Part shown: positions 30,969 to 42,396 of the stretch, piece by piece
How positions within the stretch are numbered: position 1 is the stretch's first letter
How the letters are laid out: every line of letters starts with the position of its first letter
Made by a program: the position numbers and the translations under genes
The notes under the pieces: generated by a model
Seen by the model: only the letters and a program-made list of their open reading frames with translations
Database searches by the model: none
Told to the model about the DNA's origin: nothing
Assembly: GCF_016802725.1 (NCBI RefSeq)
Contig: NC_052673.1
Span: forward strand, 6,050,037 to 6,114,036
Direction of reading: 5' to 3'
From: Solenopsis invicta
Lineage: Eukaryota; Arthropoda; Insecta; Hymenoptera; Formicidae
Length of the DNA: 64,000 nucleotides

Positions 30969-33686
30969 CCCTTATGTGCACAACCAACTTTTTCCACGTT
31001 GTTGCACAACCGGGGTACCCGGGTATCCACTGCAAGTTTATCTTAATTTTTGACAGTTTAAACAAACGGAATTGTTTGAAATAAATTTATTTCATTAAAT
31101 AAACATCAATAGAAAGTATTTAAGTCATATTGGAGATCCTGAGCCCGCCACAGCATTCCAAAAAATAAACATAACAATTGAGTACCGGAGCGCTGCGCAG
31201 GTACGAAGGGGATCGGGCGACCTTAGTCGACCGGCTGTAGTGGGGTTGTAATGAATACATTGTAACGTGTTGAATACATTCCGTAACGGACGGTAGAGCG
31301 TCGTCTCGTTTCGCGTGTGAAACATTTATTTCTGTGATTGTTTTCAAGTATTTTTCGTGCCAATATTGTACGCTATGGATGATGAATTATCGAGAACTGA
31401 ATTTTCAAGGTAAATATTATTCCCTGATGTATTTTTATGTCATTATCTTGTCTTATTCTTGTCTTTTTCTTGTATTTTTCTTGTTGTCATATTTGTCAAT
31501 TGAAACTTTTGAATTGGAATTTAGATTGACGAGGCAGCAAAAACGTGAGTACATCACTACTTTGCTTGGAGACAATGATGAGGAATCCGAAGAGGAGTTC
31601 AACGACAGTGAGGACGAGGACTGGATACCGGCGGATGCATTGAGAACCGGCGAGCAATCATCGAACGAGGTTATGGGTGGCAAGACGTCCCAAGGAGAGG
31701 GAGAGAGCGACAGTGACGTTGCCGAGAGCGAGAGTGAAAGCGAAGACACGTCAGCGGCGCAGGATATAGAAACTGGTAGTACGTACGTAACAAAAGATCA
31801 AACTATTTGGAATAAGAAGCCTCCGCCTCAAGTATATATAACTTCGTCACAAAATGTTTTACGTCAAAGAAGCGGTCCACACAGATCTACAGAATTTTTA
31901 TCAATAAGAGACACGTTCACAAAAATAATTACTATCGAAATGGTTGATCTAATAGTTAGATATACTAATAAAAAAGCCCAAAAAGTGTACGATGACTATA
32001 ATAAAAAAAATCCGAATTCTCAACGGTCATGGAACATCGCAAGAATTGTACACGTTTTTCGGTATCTTGATTTGCTCTGGCGTTAACAATTCGAACACTG
32101 ATCACACAACAAAAATGTGGAAAAGCACGTCTTATCCACTTTATCGAGCGGTAATGGGCATAAATAGATTTCGCTTGATACTGAAATTTATTAGATTTGA
32201 TGACGTCAATACACGCGCAGCACGATCAGAAATGGATAAACTTGCTCCCATCAGTGATGTTTGAAATATTTTGAATTCAAATTTGAGTAAAATGTACAAA
32301 CCGACTGCAAATTTGACAATTACGAACAGCTGTATCCTTTTCGAGGCCATACAAAATTTACGCAATACATCCCGTCCAAGTCAGCAAAGTATGGCATAAA
32401 AATATGGTGGATCTGCGATGCCGAAAATGCGTACCCACTGCAAGGAATTATTTATTCAGGAAAAACAGGTAATGCCCGAGAAAAAAATTAAGGTGAGAGA
32501 GTCGTCAAACAACTAGCAGCACCTTACAAAGGAAGTGGTAAAAATATAACAATGGACAATTTTTTTACATCATTACCACTTGCCAAGCATTTGCTTTCAT
32601 GGCAAATATCTGTAGTAGGTACTCTTCGTAAAAACAAACCATACATTCCGAAACAGATGACTTCCCTGAAATCCCGATCACAGTACTCTTCATTGTTTGG
32701 CTTCCACGAAAAAGTAACCCTTTGCTCCTATGTTCCAAAAAAAATAAGGCTCTAATCTTACTTTCGACAATGCACAACGATGCTGCTATAAATGACGAAA
32801 AAAAGAAGCCTCGCATGATCACTTTTTATAATATGTACAAAAGTGGGGTGGATACTATGGACCAGATGGTAATGAGATACACAACTCATAGACGAACGGC
32901 AAGATGGCCACTTGCTTTGTTCTTCAACGTTGTGGATATAGGAGCTCTTGCTGCATACGTTATCTACTACGAAAACAACAAGATGATCGATAAAAAGACG
33001 AATCAACGACGTATTTTCTTGCGGCAACTGAGTGAAGAACTGGCGAAGCCATTCATTGAAGATCGCACTGGGAATCCTCAAGTGATGCGCCATTTCAACA
33101 CAAAACTCGCTATCAAAAGCATCGTCGGTCTACAGCTTACCCCTTCTGAGGTTCCTGCTGTCCAAAACCAGCCACGTGACAGTACTGGCCGTAAGAAAAC
33201 TACTGGTTCGTGTCACATCTGCTATAAGGAGACGGTGAAACGACGCAGGAAGACACGAAAGAGTTGTGCAGTGTGCGAAAAACCAGTCTGCGATGAACAT
33301 TGTATATCAATTGTAAAATGTATCGATTGCGCACAGTAAAGTTCAATAAAGGTTTGCAGTGCATGAAAATTATATTTGTTGTTTATTTATAAACTACCAT
33401 TACCTAAAATATTAATCAATGTTATTAATTAATTTCTGAGCGAAAACATAATTTTACACTTAGTGGATACCCGGGTACCCGGTTGTGCCCAACGTGTATG
33501 TGTCATAAAACCATGTAATTTAGGTTAAAAAAATTCGAAAAAAAATTTTTTTTTAGTCGTTTCATATTCTCAAAGAGTTCAACGAGGCATTCCTAGACGG
33601 AAAAATCGATATTTCAATTTTTCATGAAGTTATATGCAAAAGTATGGCGCGGTGAATACCCGGGTACCCGGTTGTGCACATAAGGG
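30969..33686 (+). mobile_element. piggyBac transposon, 2.7 kb, decayed
   Basis: Ends CCCTTATGTGCACAACC and its inverse GGTTGTGCACATAAGGG, flanked by TTAA at 30965-30968 and 33687-33690. Subterminal GGTACCCGGGTATCC-type repeats occur inside both ends (31013-31030 and 33466-33484, 33656-33672). It holds the transposase pseudogene 31375-33339. It interrupts LINE A near its C-terminal cysteine motif. Confidence 0.93.
31375..33339 (+). pseudogene. piggyBac transposase, spliced, with several disruptions
   Basis: Exon 1 is 31375-31409 (MDDELSRTEFS). The intron has donor GTAAATATT at 31410 and acceptor TTTAG ending at 31524. Exon 2 starts 31525 (RLTRQQKREYITTLLG) and has an acidic domain (DEESEEEFNDSEDEDWIP). 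The DDE_Tnp_1_7-type core follows: YTFFGILICSGVN, NRFRLILKFIRFDD, MDNFFTSLPLAKHLL and SGVDTMDQMVMRYTTHRRT. The C-terminus is cysteine-rich (CHICYKET, then CAVCEKPVCDEHC). Disruptions seen: frame change near 32035, stop near 32262, frame change near 32320, stop near 32488 and frame change near 32740. Two of the three catalytic aspartates remain readable; the first falls in the damaged 32320 area. Confidence 0.9.
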
Positions 33687-33690
33687 TTAA

Positions 33691-34001
33691 GCAGGCGGTT
33701 AATATTTGAAATGCTTCATATTTAGTTACAAAATCATAGTCTTAATTTACAAATAGACACTAAATGCCTGCATCATGCAACCTATCATTATTGAAAAAAT
33801 TATAAGAGAATTAACGTTTTATTAAACGTTGGACAATTTGCAATTTATATTACTTTTAATGATTAACTTGAGACTAATTTATTTATATTTTTGTCCAACA
33901 TAACTTTTTTTATCTGTTATCTCTCTATTTTTATTTATGTATCTATTTATTATCTATTTATATATGTGTAATCTGACCGCTTGACATTTTTTTATGTTTT
34001 G
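33691..34001. other. LINE A 3-prime remnant or plain AT-rich flank
   Basis: Follows piggyBac directly and should continue LINE A, but no protein motif is readable. Confidence 0.35.
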
Positions 34002-34005
34002 TTAA

Positions 34006-34976
34006 CCCTTAAACACATAAGTGGGTCTGAGAGACCCCATATGGAGTTTCAAACGCTTGCTGTGTAAAGACGGAATGTGATAGGAGGTTCAGACCAGGAC
34101 GTAAAAAAAATTTGATGTCTCCTCTTTCGATTAATATGGTTGATCAACTTTTTTGGTCAACTAGAATTCAAATGGCACGACAGCAAAGTTTTAGAGTCAA
34201 TGCAACCCATATAGTGTGTGAATGAAACTTTTTTGTGAATAATCTTATGTACAAAAACTGGACAAAACACGTTCAAACAGGTCCGTTCGCGTATGTTACT
34301 CTATCTAAAGTTAAAATACTATAATGCCGTGAAAGAAAGGATTTTTGCGTAGGGTCCAAAATATATTATGAAACACGTCAATTTTTAATTTTAGACACCT
34401 CGAGTTTATGAAAAATACCTCACATTTGTCTTGTTACATAAGTATATTTTTTAATAAAAATGGCAGTGACATAATTTTTTTTTAAAGTATGACTCTTTAG
34501 CTTTAAAAAGCCGTATTGTAAAATCTTTAAAAGTTTTTTGTAGCAAAGATATGATTTTTTTTTTATGTGGATTTTTAGACACCCAAAAATACCTATTCTC
34601 TTTGTTATATAATTCTACTTTTTAAAAGGAATGACAACATTATAATTTTTTTTTTAATATGATTTTTTAGCTTTAAAATACCGTACTTGAAAGTCCTTAA
34701 AATTTTTTATTGCGGAAATATAATTTAAAAAAAGAAGTGAATTTTTTAACAATTTCTAATTTTTGCTTAATGGTTTTTCTTTTATAACTTAACAATAAAT
34801 CATTTTGCAACAATATTGATTATGCGGTCACATTTCTGAGATTTTGAATTTTTATATGAAAAAAAAAGATTATTGAAAAATGTTGATTAGAATCAAAGTT
34901 ATAACTTCTCAAAGTTGAAAGTCTCCGAGACCCGAAAATGTATTTACATATTTTACGGGATCGGTGTGTTTAAGGA
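34006..34976. mobile_element. piggyBac-type miniature element, 971 bp
   Basis: Starts CCCTTAAACACATAAGTGGG and ends in inverse form GATCGGTGTGTTTAAGGA, flanked by TTAA at 34002-34005 and 34977-34980. Subterminal GTCTGAGAGACCCC and GTCTCCGAGACCC are additional inverted motifs. No transposase; the ends differ from the 30969-33686 element. Confidence 0.85.
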
Positions 34977-34984
34977 TTAATGTA

Positions 34985-36915
34985 ACCGGGTTGACTCTAT
35001 TTGATACGTTCAGTTAACAATTTTACTTGAGACAACAAGCGCATCTCTTTATGGAGCAAAAAATTTTCAATTTTATACTTTTGACAGAAGAACATTTCTG
35101 TCAATCCGGATAAGACCGAGGCCACGATTTTCATCAGAAAATACAAACCCAAATCCATTGAATCATTAAAGCTCTGAGGCAAGGCGCTTATTGCTGTTCA
35201 ATTAAATATTTAAGAGTCTATCTTTACCCCAAACTTAGTTGGAGACATCACCTCTTAGCCAAAAGAACTAAGTTCGACACTTTCATGTGGATGTGCAGGA
35301 AAGCAATGAGCAGTATCTAAGACATCAAAAGTTACCCTTTGGCCTACAAAGCAATCTTCTTGCTTAGACTTACGTTTGCAGTGATTGTCTGTTGGCCCAA
35401 AGTAAGAAAAGTGGAGTCCGTTGGTTTACTAAAAAGTCTTCAGAGCGGCTACTCGAGGATTGTGGTGAGCCATCAAAACTGTACCAAAGAGGCACTTGAG
35501 TTGCGCTATGTATTTTTCTCCTAGACCAGATATTAGCAGCTCAGCCTTGATGCATACAAACTTAAGTGTCAGGGAGAGTGGAAGTACTCCGGCATCGATA
35601 GCGATCTAGGGTTTCTTCATAACAATACTTTGAAAGAGAATAGAATACCTAAAACATATTAGGTAATAAAAACCTTCAAGTTCCGGATTCCTACCATAGA
35701 CGACTGGAGTAAACCTGACTTTCTATCACATCCGCACATAGACACGTGGTTCACAAACGGATCAAGTAACAATGGTCGCTTTGGAGTGGGCTTTTACAAT
35801 TCAAGAATCAATCATAAGATGAGCAGTTCATTAGGCAAATTGGCCACGGTCTTTCAAGCAACAATTTTTGCCATTCTCAAATTCGTAAACTTCCTAATCT
35901 CAAAAGAAACTAGAAAATAAAATAGAATAAAAAAATAGTATTATATTCTGACAGCAAAACAGCTCTGGAATCTTCGTCAAGACCATTATCAAATTTTGGT
36001 GGTGTAGGATTGTATAAGGACTTTTAATAAGTTGGATGAACTAAATGAATTTATCTTTATATGGGTACTCGGACATCAGGATATACAATCGATCAATAAA
36101 AGATTGCAACAGGTTGTTATAATTTTTTTTTCGAAACGCAGAAAAATTTTAATAATGCAAACCTCCATCTCTAGATGTATATAGTGAGCGATTAGAGTAA
36201 TTGCCAAAATAATACGGACGCAAATTATATAAAGTGAAACAAAAAAATATATATTCCGAAAATCATTGAAGAAATAAGTCTTGCACCCTGTTGCAATCTT
36301 TTATTGACTGATTGTACATGGCAATGAGATGGCGAACAAACTGACAAAGTGGAATATGCAAGAGGACATCGATAACCAGATCGTAGGTATCTCCTTTGCC
36401 GTTGGCAAAAACACATTAGGGACCTCCTAGACTGGGAATATTTTACTTGCTGGTCGAGGGGGAGGGGGGGGGAGTAGCTTCTGATAGGCAAGGCTCTTAA
36501 TGCACCAATCCTCGCCAAGCGGTACTATTGAACTTTTAGTGATAAGCAAAAAGAGGTTCAGAATGAGCGTTAGCCTTTTAACAGGTTATTGTCCTAAAAA
36601 CCCACCCTTTTAACCTTAGATTGACTAACCAGAAGGAATTCCGGTTTTGTAATGAAAAAAAGAAGGACAGCATAAACATTTTGTGCAACTGTTTTGCACT
36701 TGCATTAAAAAAAAATACAAATCATTGAGACGTACGTTTTTGAAACCCAAAGACTCTCATGATACAGAAGTATATAGGTTATGTGGTCTAGTGGAAAGCG
36801 GGCTCAATTTATTCTTAAAGCCGACCTCGTAAAATAGTGGGTAGTCACAGAAAAACCACAAAAATCTAGGTGACGTTAGGAACAGCATGGTCCCACCCAC
36901 TATATCATTACTACT
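34985..36915 (+). pseudogene. LINE B: decayed RNase H-bearing LINE, 3-prime half
   Basis: Fragments in changing frames include RT C-terminal text near 35060-35180 and 35210-35280. A VCWPKVRKVESVGLLKSLQ block lies at 35389-35445. The RNase H start is DTWFTNGSSNNGRFGVGFYN at 35741-35800, followed by SLGKLATVFQATIFAILKF, then YSDSKTALESSS at 35944-35979. A GNEMANKLT block lies near 36318. The terminal cysteine motif is CNEKKKDSINILCNC near 36648-36692. The tail ends in (TAC)n-like ACTACTACTATT at 36908-36920. A miniature element is inserted at 36085-36316. It overlaps LINE A in protein content, so it is a separate copy. Confidence 0.7.
36085..36316. mobile_element. Miniature element inside LINE B
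   Basis: TCAATAAAAGATTGCAACAGG at 36093 is repeated in reverse complement at 36291-36310, with TACAATC outside both. Inserted between the LINE RNase H halves (before GNEMANKL). Confidence 0.75.
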
Positions 36916-37194
36916 ACTATTAAATGTATTAATAAACTAAACAAATTTGTTAAAGTACATAAAGAAAACTGAATATTCAAGATGTCAAATGAAGTTTGCC
37001 CGTGGTCTCGTGGGTTGATAGAGCCAGTAAAACTGAGCAGAAAAGTCCTGTACTATCTTTCAATATTTAGTAGTTACCGAGATAAAAACTAATAAAGTCG
37101 ACAAATGTACACGTATTTTCCCTACCTACCACACCGCCTGTCGGTCGCCAAACCATAGGCAGCCGCGGCAGGCGGCGCGGTGAGAAAGGTCAGA
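36916..37194. other. Unassigned, with GC-rich hairpin
   Basis: CACCGCCTGTCGG and CCGCGGCAGGCGGCGCGGTG near 37130-37182 form a GC hairpin. No gene. Confidence 0.4.
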
Positions 37195-37460
37195 CAAATA
37201 TTGCTGCTTGTCAAATAACAATATAGTGTACAAAATATACTGCAAAGATTGAGACGCTTTTTAGGTTGGAGAAACATTGAGGTAATTCAAAACTAGGATT
37301 AAAAAACACAAAAACAATATAAAAATGGACGAGTCAAGACATTCAGTAATCATCAAACACATAACAAAACAAACATATAAACACCAAAATCCTTGATTTG
37401 AAACTAAATTATACAGACTAAATTATAACAGATTGGTTTTCAAAATGTAACTTGTTAAAA
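37195..37460 (-). repeat. Interspersed repeat, inverted partner of 26837-27070
   Basis: Reverse-complement match described at 26837-27070, including AGTCAAGACATTCAGTAATC and AGATTGGTTTTCAAAATGT. Confidence 0.65.
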
Positions 37461-37754
37461 AACAAAGAAATCACATTAATTCACAAAAAGATACTGAATA
37501 TCTTGACAAATCATTTTTACTTTACATATCCTCTAATCAATTTTAAAATGGCTTATTATTCAACATGTACTATATATTTATTTAAACAACTGTGTTGTTT
37601 GGTTTGTCTTACAAACATTGTTAACTGCTGAAAGTATTGTCGAAAATCTGTGTAAAATATTTTTCTTTTATATCTTTCGGTTCATTGAATAAATTATATT
37701 TTTTAATTAAGTTTTATTATTAAAATTAACGATAGATAAAGGCTCTGATGATGT

Positions 37755-37890
37755 AAATCAAAGGAGAGATAAAATACCAATAAGACACTGGATGTTAGAA
37801 TGCAATTACAGTATATGTTGATAGTCAGTCATTTACAAAGACATATAAACGTTTCGATCCGCAATTTGGATCGTCTTCAGTATACAAAGT
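37755..37890 (-). mobile_element. Penelope-like element terminal fragment with hammerhead-like motif
   Basis: On the minus strand 37880-37851 reads CTGAAGA-C-GATCC, loop AAATTGC, GGATC-GAAAC. This resembles the CUGANGA...GAAA core of hammerhead ribozymes that Penelope-like retroelements carry in their terminal repeats, here with one extra C before stem II. An inverted, more decayed copy lies at 39722-39862. No Penelope protein is readable. Assignment is inference. Confidence 0.5.
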
Positions 37891-38284
37891 TAACACGCAG
37901 AGATTGAATACATGTAACGTAGATGCAAATATTTTAACGTGTTCAGATGCGAAAATATCACATGACATATACGGTCTGTGTCATTGTAAGGTAAAGACTT
38001 TGAACCGTCATACTAAAAATTATAAACAAAGTTTATCCGAATACCGTTATATAAAACAACGGTGTGCAAAGAATAAATGAATTGAAAAGAATATCATAAA
38101 TAATAAAAGATAAGAATTTTAAAAACGTAGAATGACTTACATGCAAATAAAAGTTGTTAAACGAGTAAAAGCTGCGAATAACAGTATGCGGACAGTAAGA
38201 CTGATTTCAAAAAAAAAGAGCGGTATATTGATGCTGATAAAATGTATAATAACAGTGAAAACAAAAGTGAGAGATGGAAACATT

Positions 38285-39565
38285 AAGCATTGGTAAACAG
38301 ATCCGTATATAAGGAGTTTAAGAGGTGGCTAAAAATCGCGCAGAGGGCGGCGCAACAACAGCTACAAAAGATTCAAAGGTTTGCATGCCTCAGTATCACA
38401 AGGATTATGAGAACTTGCTCTACTGCAGCTATGGAAGCCCTTTTAGACCTGCTACCTCTCCACTTACAGGTTCGGAAAGTTGCCGCTAGCTTGGCAATCC
38501 GAATCCTCACCTACCGCACACCTATGTCAATTGGTCGGACTGAGTATATGAGGATACTCACAACTGACGGCATATGCGATATAGCTCAACTCCCCATGGA
38601 TACGATGAAGACAAAATTTAACTTCACGCACAACTACGAAGCTGTCTACACAGATAGAGAGACGTGGACACTGAGAGGGCCCTCTATTAAATAAGGTGCC
38701 CTACAGGGCCCTACACCAACGGCTCCAAAACAACAAACGGCGATTTCCATGAGCAAAACGCCTTTTATTTTTCAGGCAGAAATATTTGCTATTAACTCAT
38801 GCGCCATAATCAACCGGAATAAAGATTTGAAAGGCGCATTTATTGATATACTAACAGACGAGTAGCGTTTAAAGCTCTTACAGTCTACTCGTATAACTCT
38901 GCACTGGTCACTAACCTCAAGCTCTTAGCCAAGGACCACGTCACACTTTGGTGGATTCCGGGGCACAAAGGCATTAAAGGTAATAAGGAGGCAGATGAGC
39001 TCACAAAGAAAGGGGCACGCTCACCCTCAACAAGGTCAAAGGCTTGGTGCAAGGTCACTGCTAACTACATCAAAAGGCATATAGTAAACTGGGAGGACGA
39101 ACTAAAATCCTCATTTTGGAGCGGCATGAGGGGACTGGCCCAGGCCAAAAAGTTCATAACATACTTGCCGTAAACAACACGGGACTTACTTTCCTTGAAC
39201 AAAAGGGATCTAACCACTCTGGTAGGCCTTCTCTCTGGCCATTGCCAACTCAAATATCATCTCAACACAGTTGGCAAAACTGGTTGACAGCTGCCGTTTT
39301 TGCCTGGAGACGGCAAAAATAGCTGAGCATATCATGTGTGGCTGTCCAGCCGTCGGCCATCTCAGAGAAGAATTTATGGGGGAGATACTCATCACTCCTG
39401 ACCAGATTAAAGAACTAGATTCCTGGCGAATTGTAAGGTTCTTCAATAGCTTCGACCTGGTGTAACTCTAAGCTAGGGCAGTGTTACAATAGACCTCTCT
39501 AGGTCGCGGTGACGCACTGGCAGCTGTTCGCTACGGCCCTGTTTCCTCTATTATTATTATTATTA
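38285..39565 (+). pseudogene. LINE C: 5-prime truncated RNase H-bearing LINE
   Basis: Begins within the RT C-terminus (LQKIQRFACLSITRIMRTCS at 38353-38412; open frame 38290-38694). It continues through RNase H fragments (FFRQKYLLLTHAP-like text out of frame, and WWIPGHKGIKGNKEADELTK at 38951-39010). It ends with CRFCLETAKIAEHIMCGC, then SWRIVRFFNSFDLV and a stop at 39463-39465. A GC-rich 3-prime tail follows and a (TTA)n run at 39549-39565. Several frame changes. Less decayed than LINEs A and B. Typical 5-prime truncated LINE insertion, here between the two Penelope-like fragments. Confidence 0.8.
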
Positions 39566-39721
39566 AAAGGTCTAAGAAATCAGTATCGGTCTGTAAATTA
39601 AATGGCTGCTTTTGTTTTTGTATAAAAATTATTTCTGTTGTTAATCTTTTATTTAAAACTTTTTCTCTATCTAAAATTTCTACTTCATTCCAATCAAATT
39701 TATAAGAGTAATCGTATTAAT

Positions 39722-39862
39722 TTTCTATACTGAAGATGATCCAAATTGCGGATCAAATTGATTATATGTATTTGTTAACGACTAAGTGTCAATATATACT
39801 GTAATTACACAGTAACATTCAGTGTCAGCTCTTATTGGTATTTTATCTTTCTTTTGATTTCA
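39722..39862 (+). mobile_element. Penelope-like terminal fragment, inverted copy
   Basis: CTGAAGA-T-GATCC, AAATTGC, GGATC-AAAT at 39730-39756. The GAAA core is changed to AAA. It shares AATTACAGTATATGTTGA-like and TACCAATAAGA-like blocks with 37755-37890 in opposite orientation. Confidence 0.5.
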
Positions 39863-40182
39863 ATATTGAATTGTTCTTGAGCTACATATTTTTAATTTTA
39901 ATCCGTTGTTTTATGATTTATCAATGGACTATAGTCATATAACATATGGAAAATCTTTTACATTTTATTTAAATTACATACGTTTCCTTGCTTTAAAACG
40001 AAAAATAAAAAATCTATGATTTTAAATTTGGACTTAATCAATATTCAGTTTATAGAATACAATAATAATGATAATCTTCAATAACTTCAATCATTCAAAA
40101 ACTAACTTTTGTAGTACACACTAATACATCAATATAACCGTTGTGATATTTTATAATTATTATCTTATCATGTATATTCGTT

Positions 40183-40968
40183 CTTAAGAGAATGCTAAAG
40201 TAACACATGGTATAAGAAGAAAGGTGAGGCAAGTAATCAGATCCGCAATATACCATATGGCTCAATCAATCAGAATTGGGTCCAAATGTTGAATTTTACT
40301 ATGGCTACAGTCTTAATTGGATACCATGATATTTGGACTTAAACTTCATCGGCTCACAGCACATCGAGCTGTACATCAAGCCGCCAACGATGCACGTTGA
40401 CTCACCTTTCTTTTTACACCATGAAGTAACAAAGAACCTCCTTGACGTCGGTACTGCAAATCACTGCAGATTATTTTTCCAGCAAGACCAGGCTATCGCT
40501 CTTTATCCATCGGATAAATCTGTCTTTGTTTTTTGATTATTTCGCCATCTGCGAAAAGACCTCAACTACTGCTGGGTACTATACTGCTCTGTTTATGAGC
40601 TTTGCTGAGCAAAATATGCATGCGGTAAAAGCACATTAGCATATCTTTTTGTTAGGCGTTCAGTCATAATTTCACACGGTCAATGTTATTCGTGCATGTT
40701 TTCTAAATTATGCTTTACTATCATTTTGTACGTACGAGTTACACTTCTGTATTAAGGTAAAGTTAACCTCAGATGACGGCTATATGAGTAAATTTTTAAT
40801 GATTTATTAATTTTTGTTTGATTTTCTTGTAAAATTAACAAGAACACATCTTCTTTTTACGCGTATTTCAATTCTAAAAAAAGTTTTTGTGATTCTATAA
40901 CACCAATTCGAAAATATTTAGTGCACTGTAAATGTCGGTAATTCACGGTACTTTAGCATCCTCTTAAG
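40183..40968. mobile_element. Inverted-repeat miniature element, about 786 bp
   Basis: CTTAAGAGAATGCTAAAGTA at the left matches TACTTTAGCATCCTCTTAAG at the right in reverse complement. The body has no supported gene; open frames at 40333-40639 show no family motif. Confidence 0.7.
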
Positions 40969-41287
40969 TATATAGATAAATCAATATAATTAGGCTGAAG
41001 ATGACTATGAGATTAAATCAAATATCACATATATTGTTTTAAACATTTTTAATTAAATATATTATTTCCATCCTCGTCGTTAAATTATCTTGTTTATATT
41101 AAATAAAAAAATATCTGGATAACAAAATGTGTCTAACAAGGAGAGCCTTTAACCACCGCGTCACCGATTTCAATAAAATTTTAAGAGTGTGTAGTACTCA
41201 CTCAAATCTTTATTGTAATAAAATAGTAAGTTGCGGATATTAGACATTCTTAAGAAAATAACAAATAAATATTTTTAACACCTATAG

Positions 41288-42215
41288 TACCGTAACAGAA
41301 GAACGATTATCAGTGGCGTTGCGTTCGGCGTTAGGACTGCTATGCTTGGGTCCAAGATTCGATTCTCGCGGATGTGATTCTTTTTATTTAAATCCGAGGG
41401 GGTAACTACTCTTAAATTCCAGTGTACAACCCGTTAGAAATCCGTTGAATTTTTTGAAGTCCGTTGACTTTCTTGAATCTTCCGATACAGTCCGATGAAG
41501 TCCGACGAAGTCCGTGAAGTCCGATGAAGTCCGGCAAAGTCCGATGTAATCCGATGAAGTCCGAAATTTGCAAAATTCGTGAGGTCCGATAAAATCCAAT
41601 GAAGTCCGACGTAGTTCGATGAAGTCCAACGTAGTCCGATGAAGTCTTGCAAAGTCCGTGATATCCGTTAAAGTCTGTCAAAGTCCGGCAAAGTCCGTTG
41701 AAGTCCGGCGAAGTCCGGCGAAGTCCGGCGTAATCCGATGAAATCCAACATAGTCCGACATAAATCTTATATTTTTAAGTTGTTATATATAATTTTTAAA
41801 CTGTTTTTAATTATTTCATACAAAATATTTTTTTTTTTCAAGAAATTTAAAAATGCTCTTCTATTATTAATTAAATTAAAATTTCTCAAACGAACGCTAA
41901 AAATATTTTTGCAATAAAAATTTACAATAACTATTTTAAAAGCGTCAGATACAAATATATTTTGTGTTTATGAGAAATTTTAATGTAATTAATAATAAAA
42001 AGCATTTTTAAATTTTTTCATAAAAAAAAATAACATATTTTATATTAAACAATTAAAAACAGTTTAAAAATTATATATAACAATTTAAAAATATAAAATT
42101 TAAATAAAATCTCATCTACGGGAATCAAACCTTTGACCCGAACGTAGCAATTTACATCCTAACGCGGCACGTTATGTCGCTGACTCGACAATCGTTCTTC
42201 AGTAACAGTACTATA
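41288..42215. mobile_element. Foldback element with tRNA-like sequence in both arms and AAGTCCG minisatellite
   Basis: Arms TATAGTAC-GTAAC-GAAGAACGAT face each other at 41284-41312 and 42190-42215. Each arm then carries a tRNA-like stretch with a B-box-type string (AGATTCGATTCTCG at 41364; GGGAATCAAACC on the minus strand near 42119). An AT-rich inner arm follows (TTTTTAAACTGTTTTTAATT against AATTAAAAACAGTTTAAAAA). Only the left half contains the minisatellite. Confidence 0.7.
41450..41760 (-). repeat. AAGTCCG(A/G) minisatellite
   Basis: About 27 units of 9-12 bases, mostly GAAGTCCGATGAAGTCCG or GTCCGGCGAA variants. Open frames on the minus strand (period-three peptide SDFIGLHRT-like) are repeat translation. 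Confidence 0.9.
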
Positions 42216-42396
42216 CAAGGGCTGTTTTGATAAGTATCCGTGTTTGACGACTAAGAGCGCCACTGACTAAAAGTCTGTATACCATCGTGTAATGCCATCT
42301 CTTGAACGATGTCAGTAAAAATTTTTGACAGCTTTACCAGTTAGTTTAGTTTTTATAACAATTGAAAGTTGATAACTTTTTGCTTGTTTGCAATCA

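Noticed and set aside
31453..31749. Serine-rich antisense frame
   Set aside because: Shadow of the acidic domain of the piggyBac transposase.
36775..36830. TGTGGTCTAGTGGAAAGCG as a tRNA gene
   Set aside because: A-box-like string only, no B box or folding; lies in the LINE B 3-prime part.
41384..41681. Three overlapping minus-strand frames with period-three peptides
   Set aside because: Translation of the AAGTCCG minisatellite.
41450..41760. CRISPR-like regular repeats
   Set aside because: No unique spacers, unit 9-12 bp, eukaryotic context; a minisatellite.
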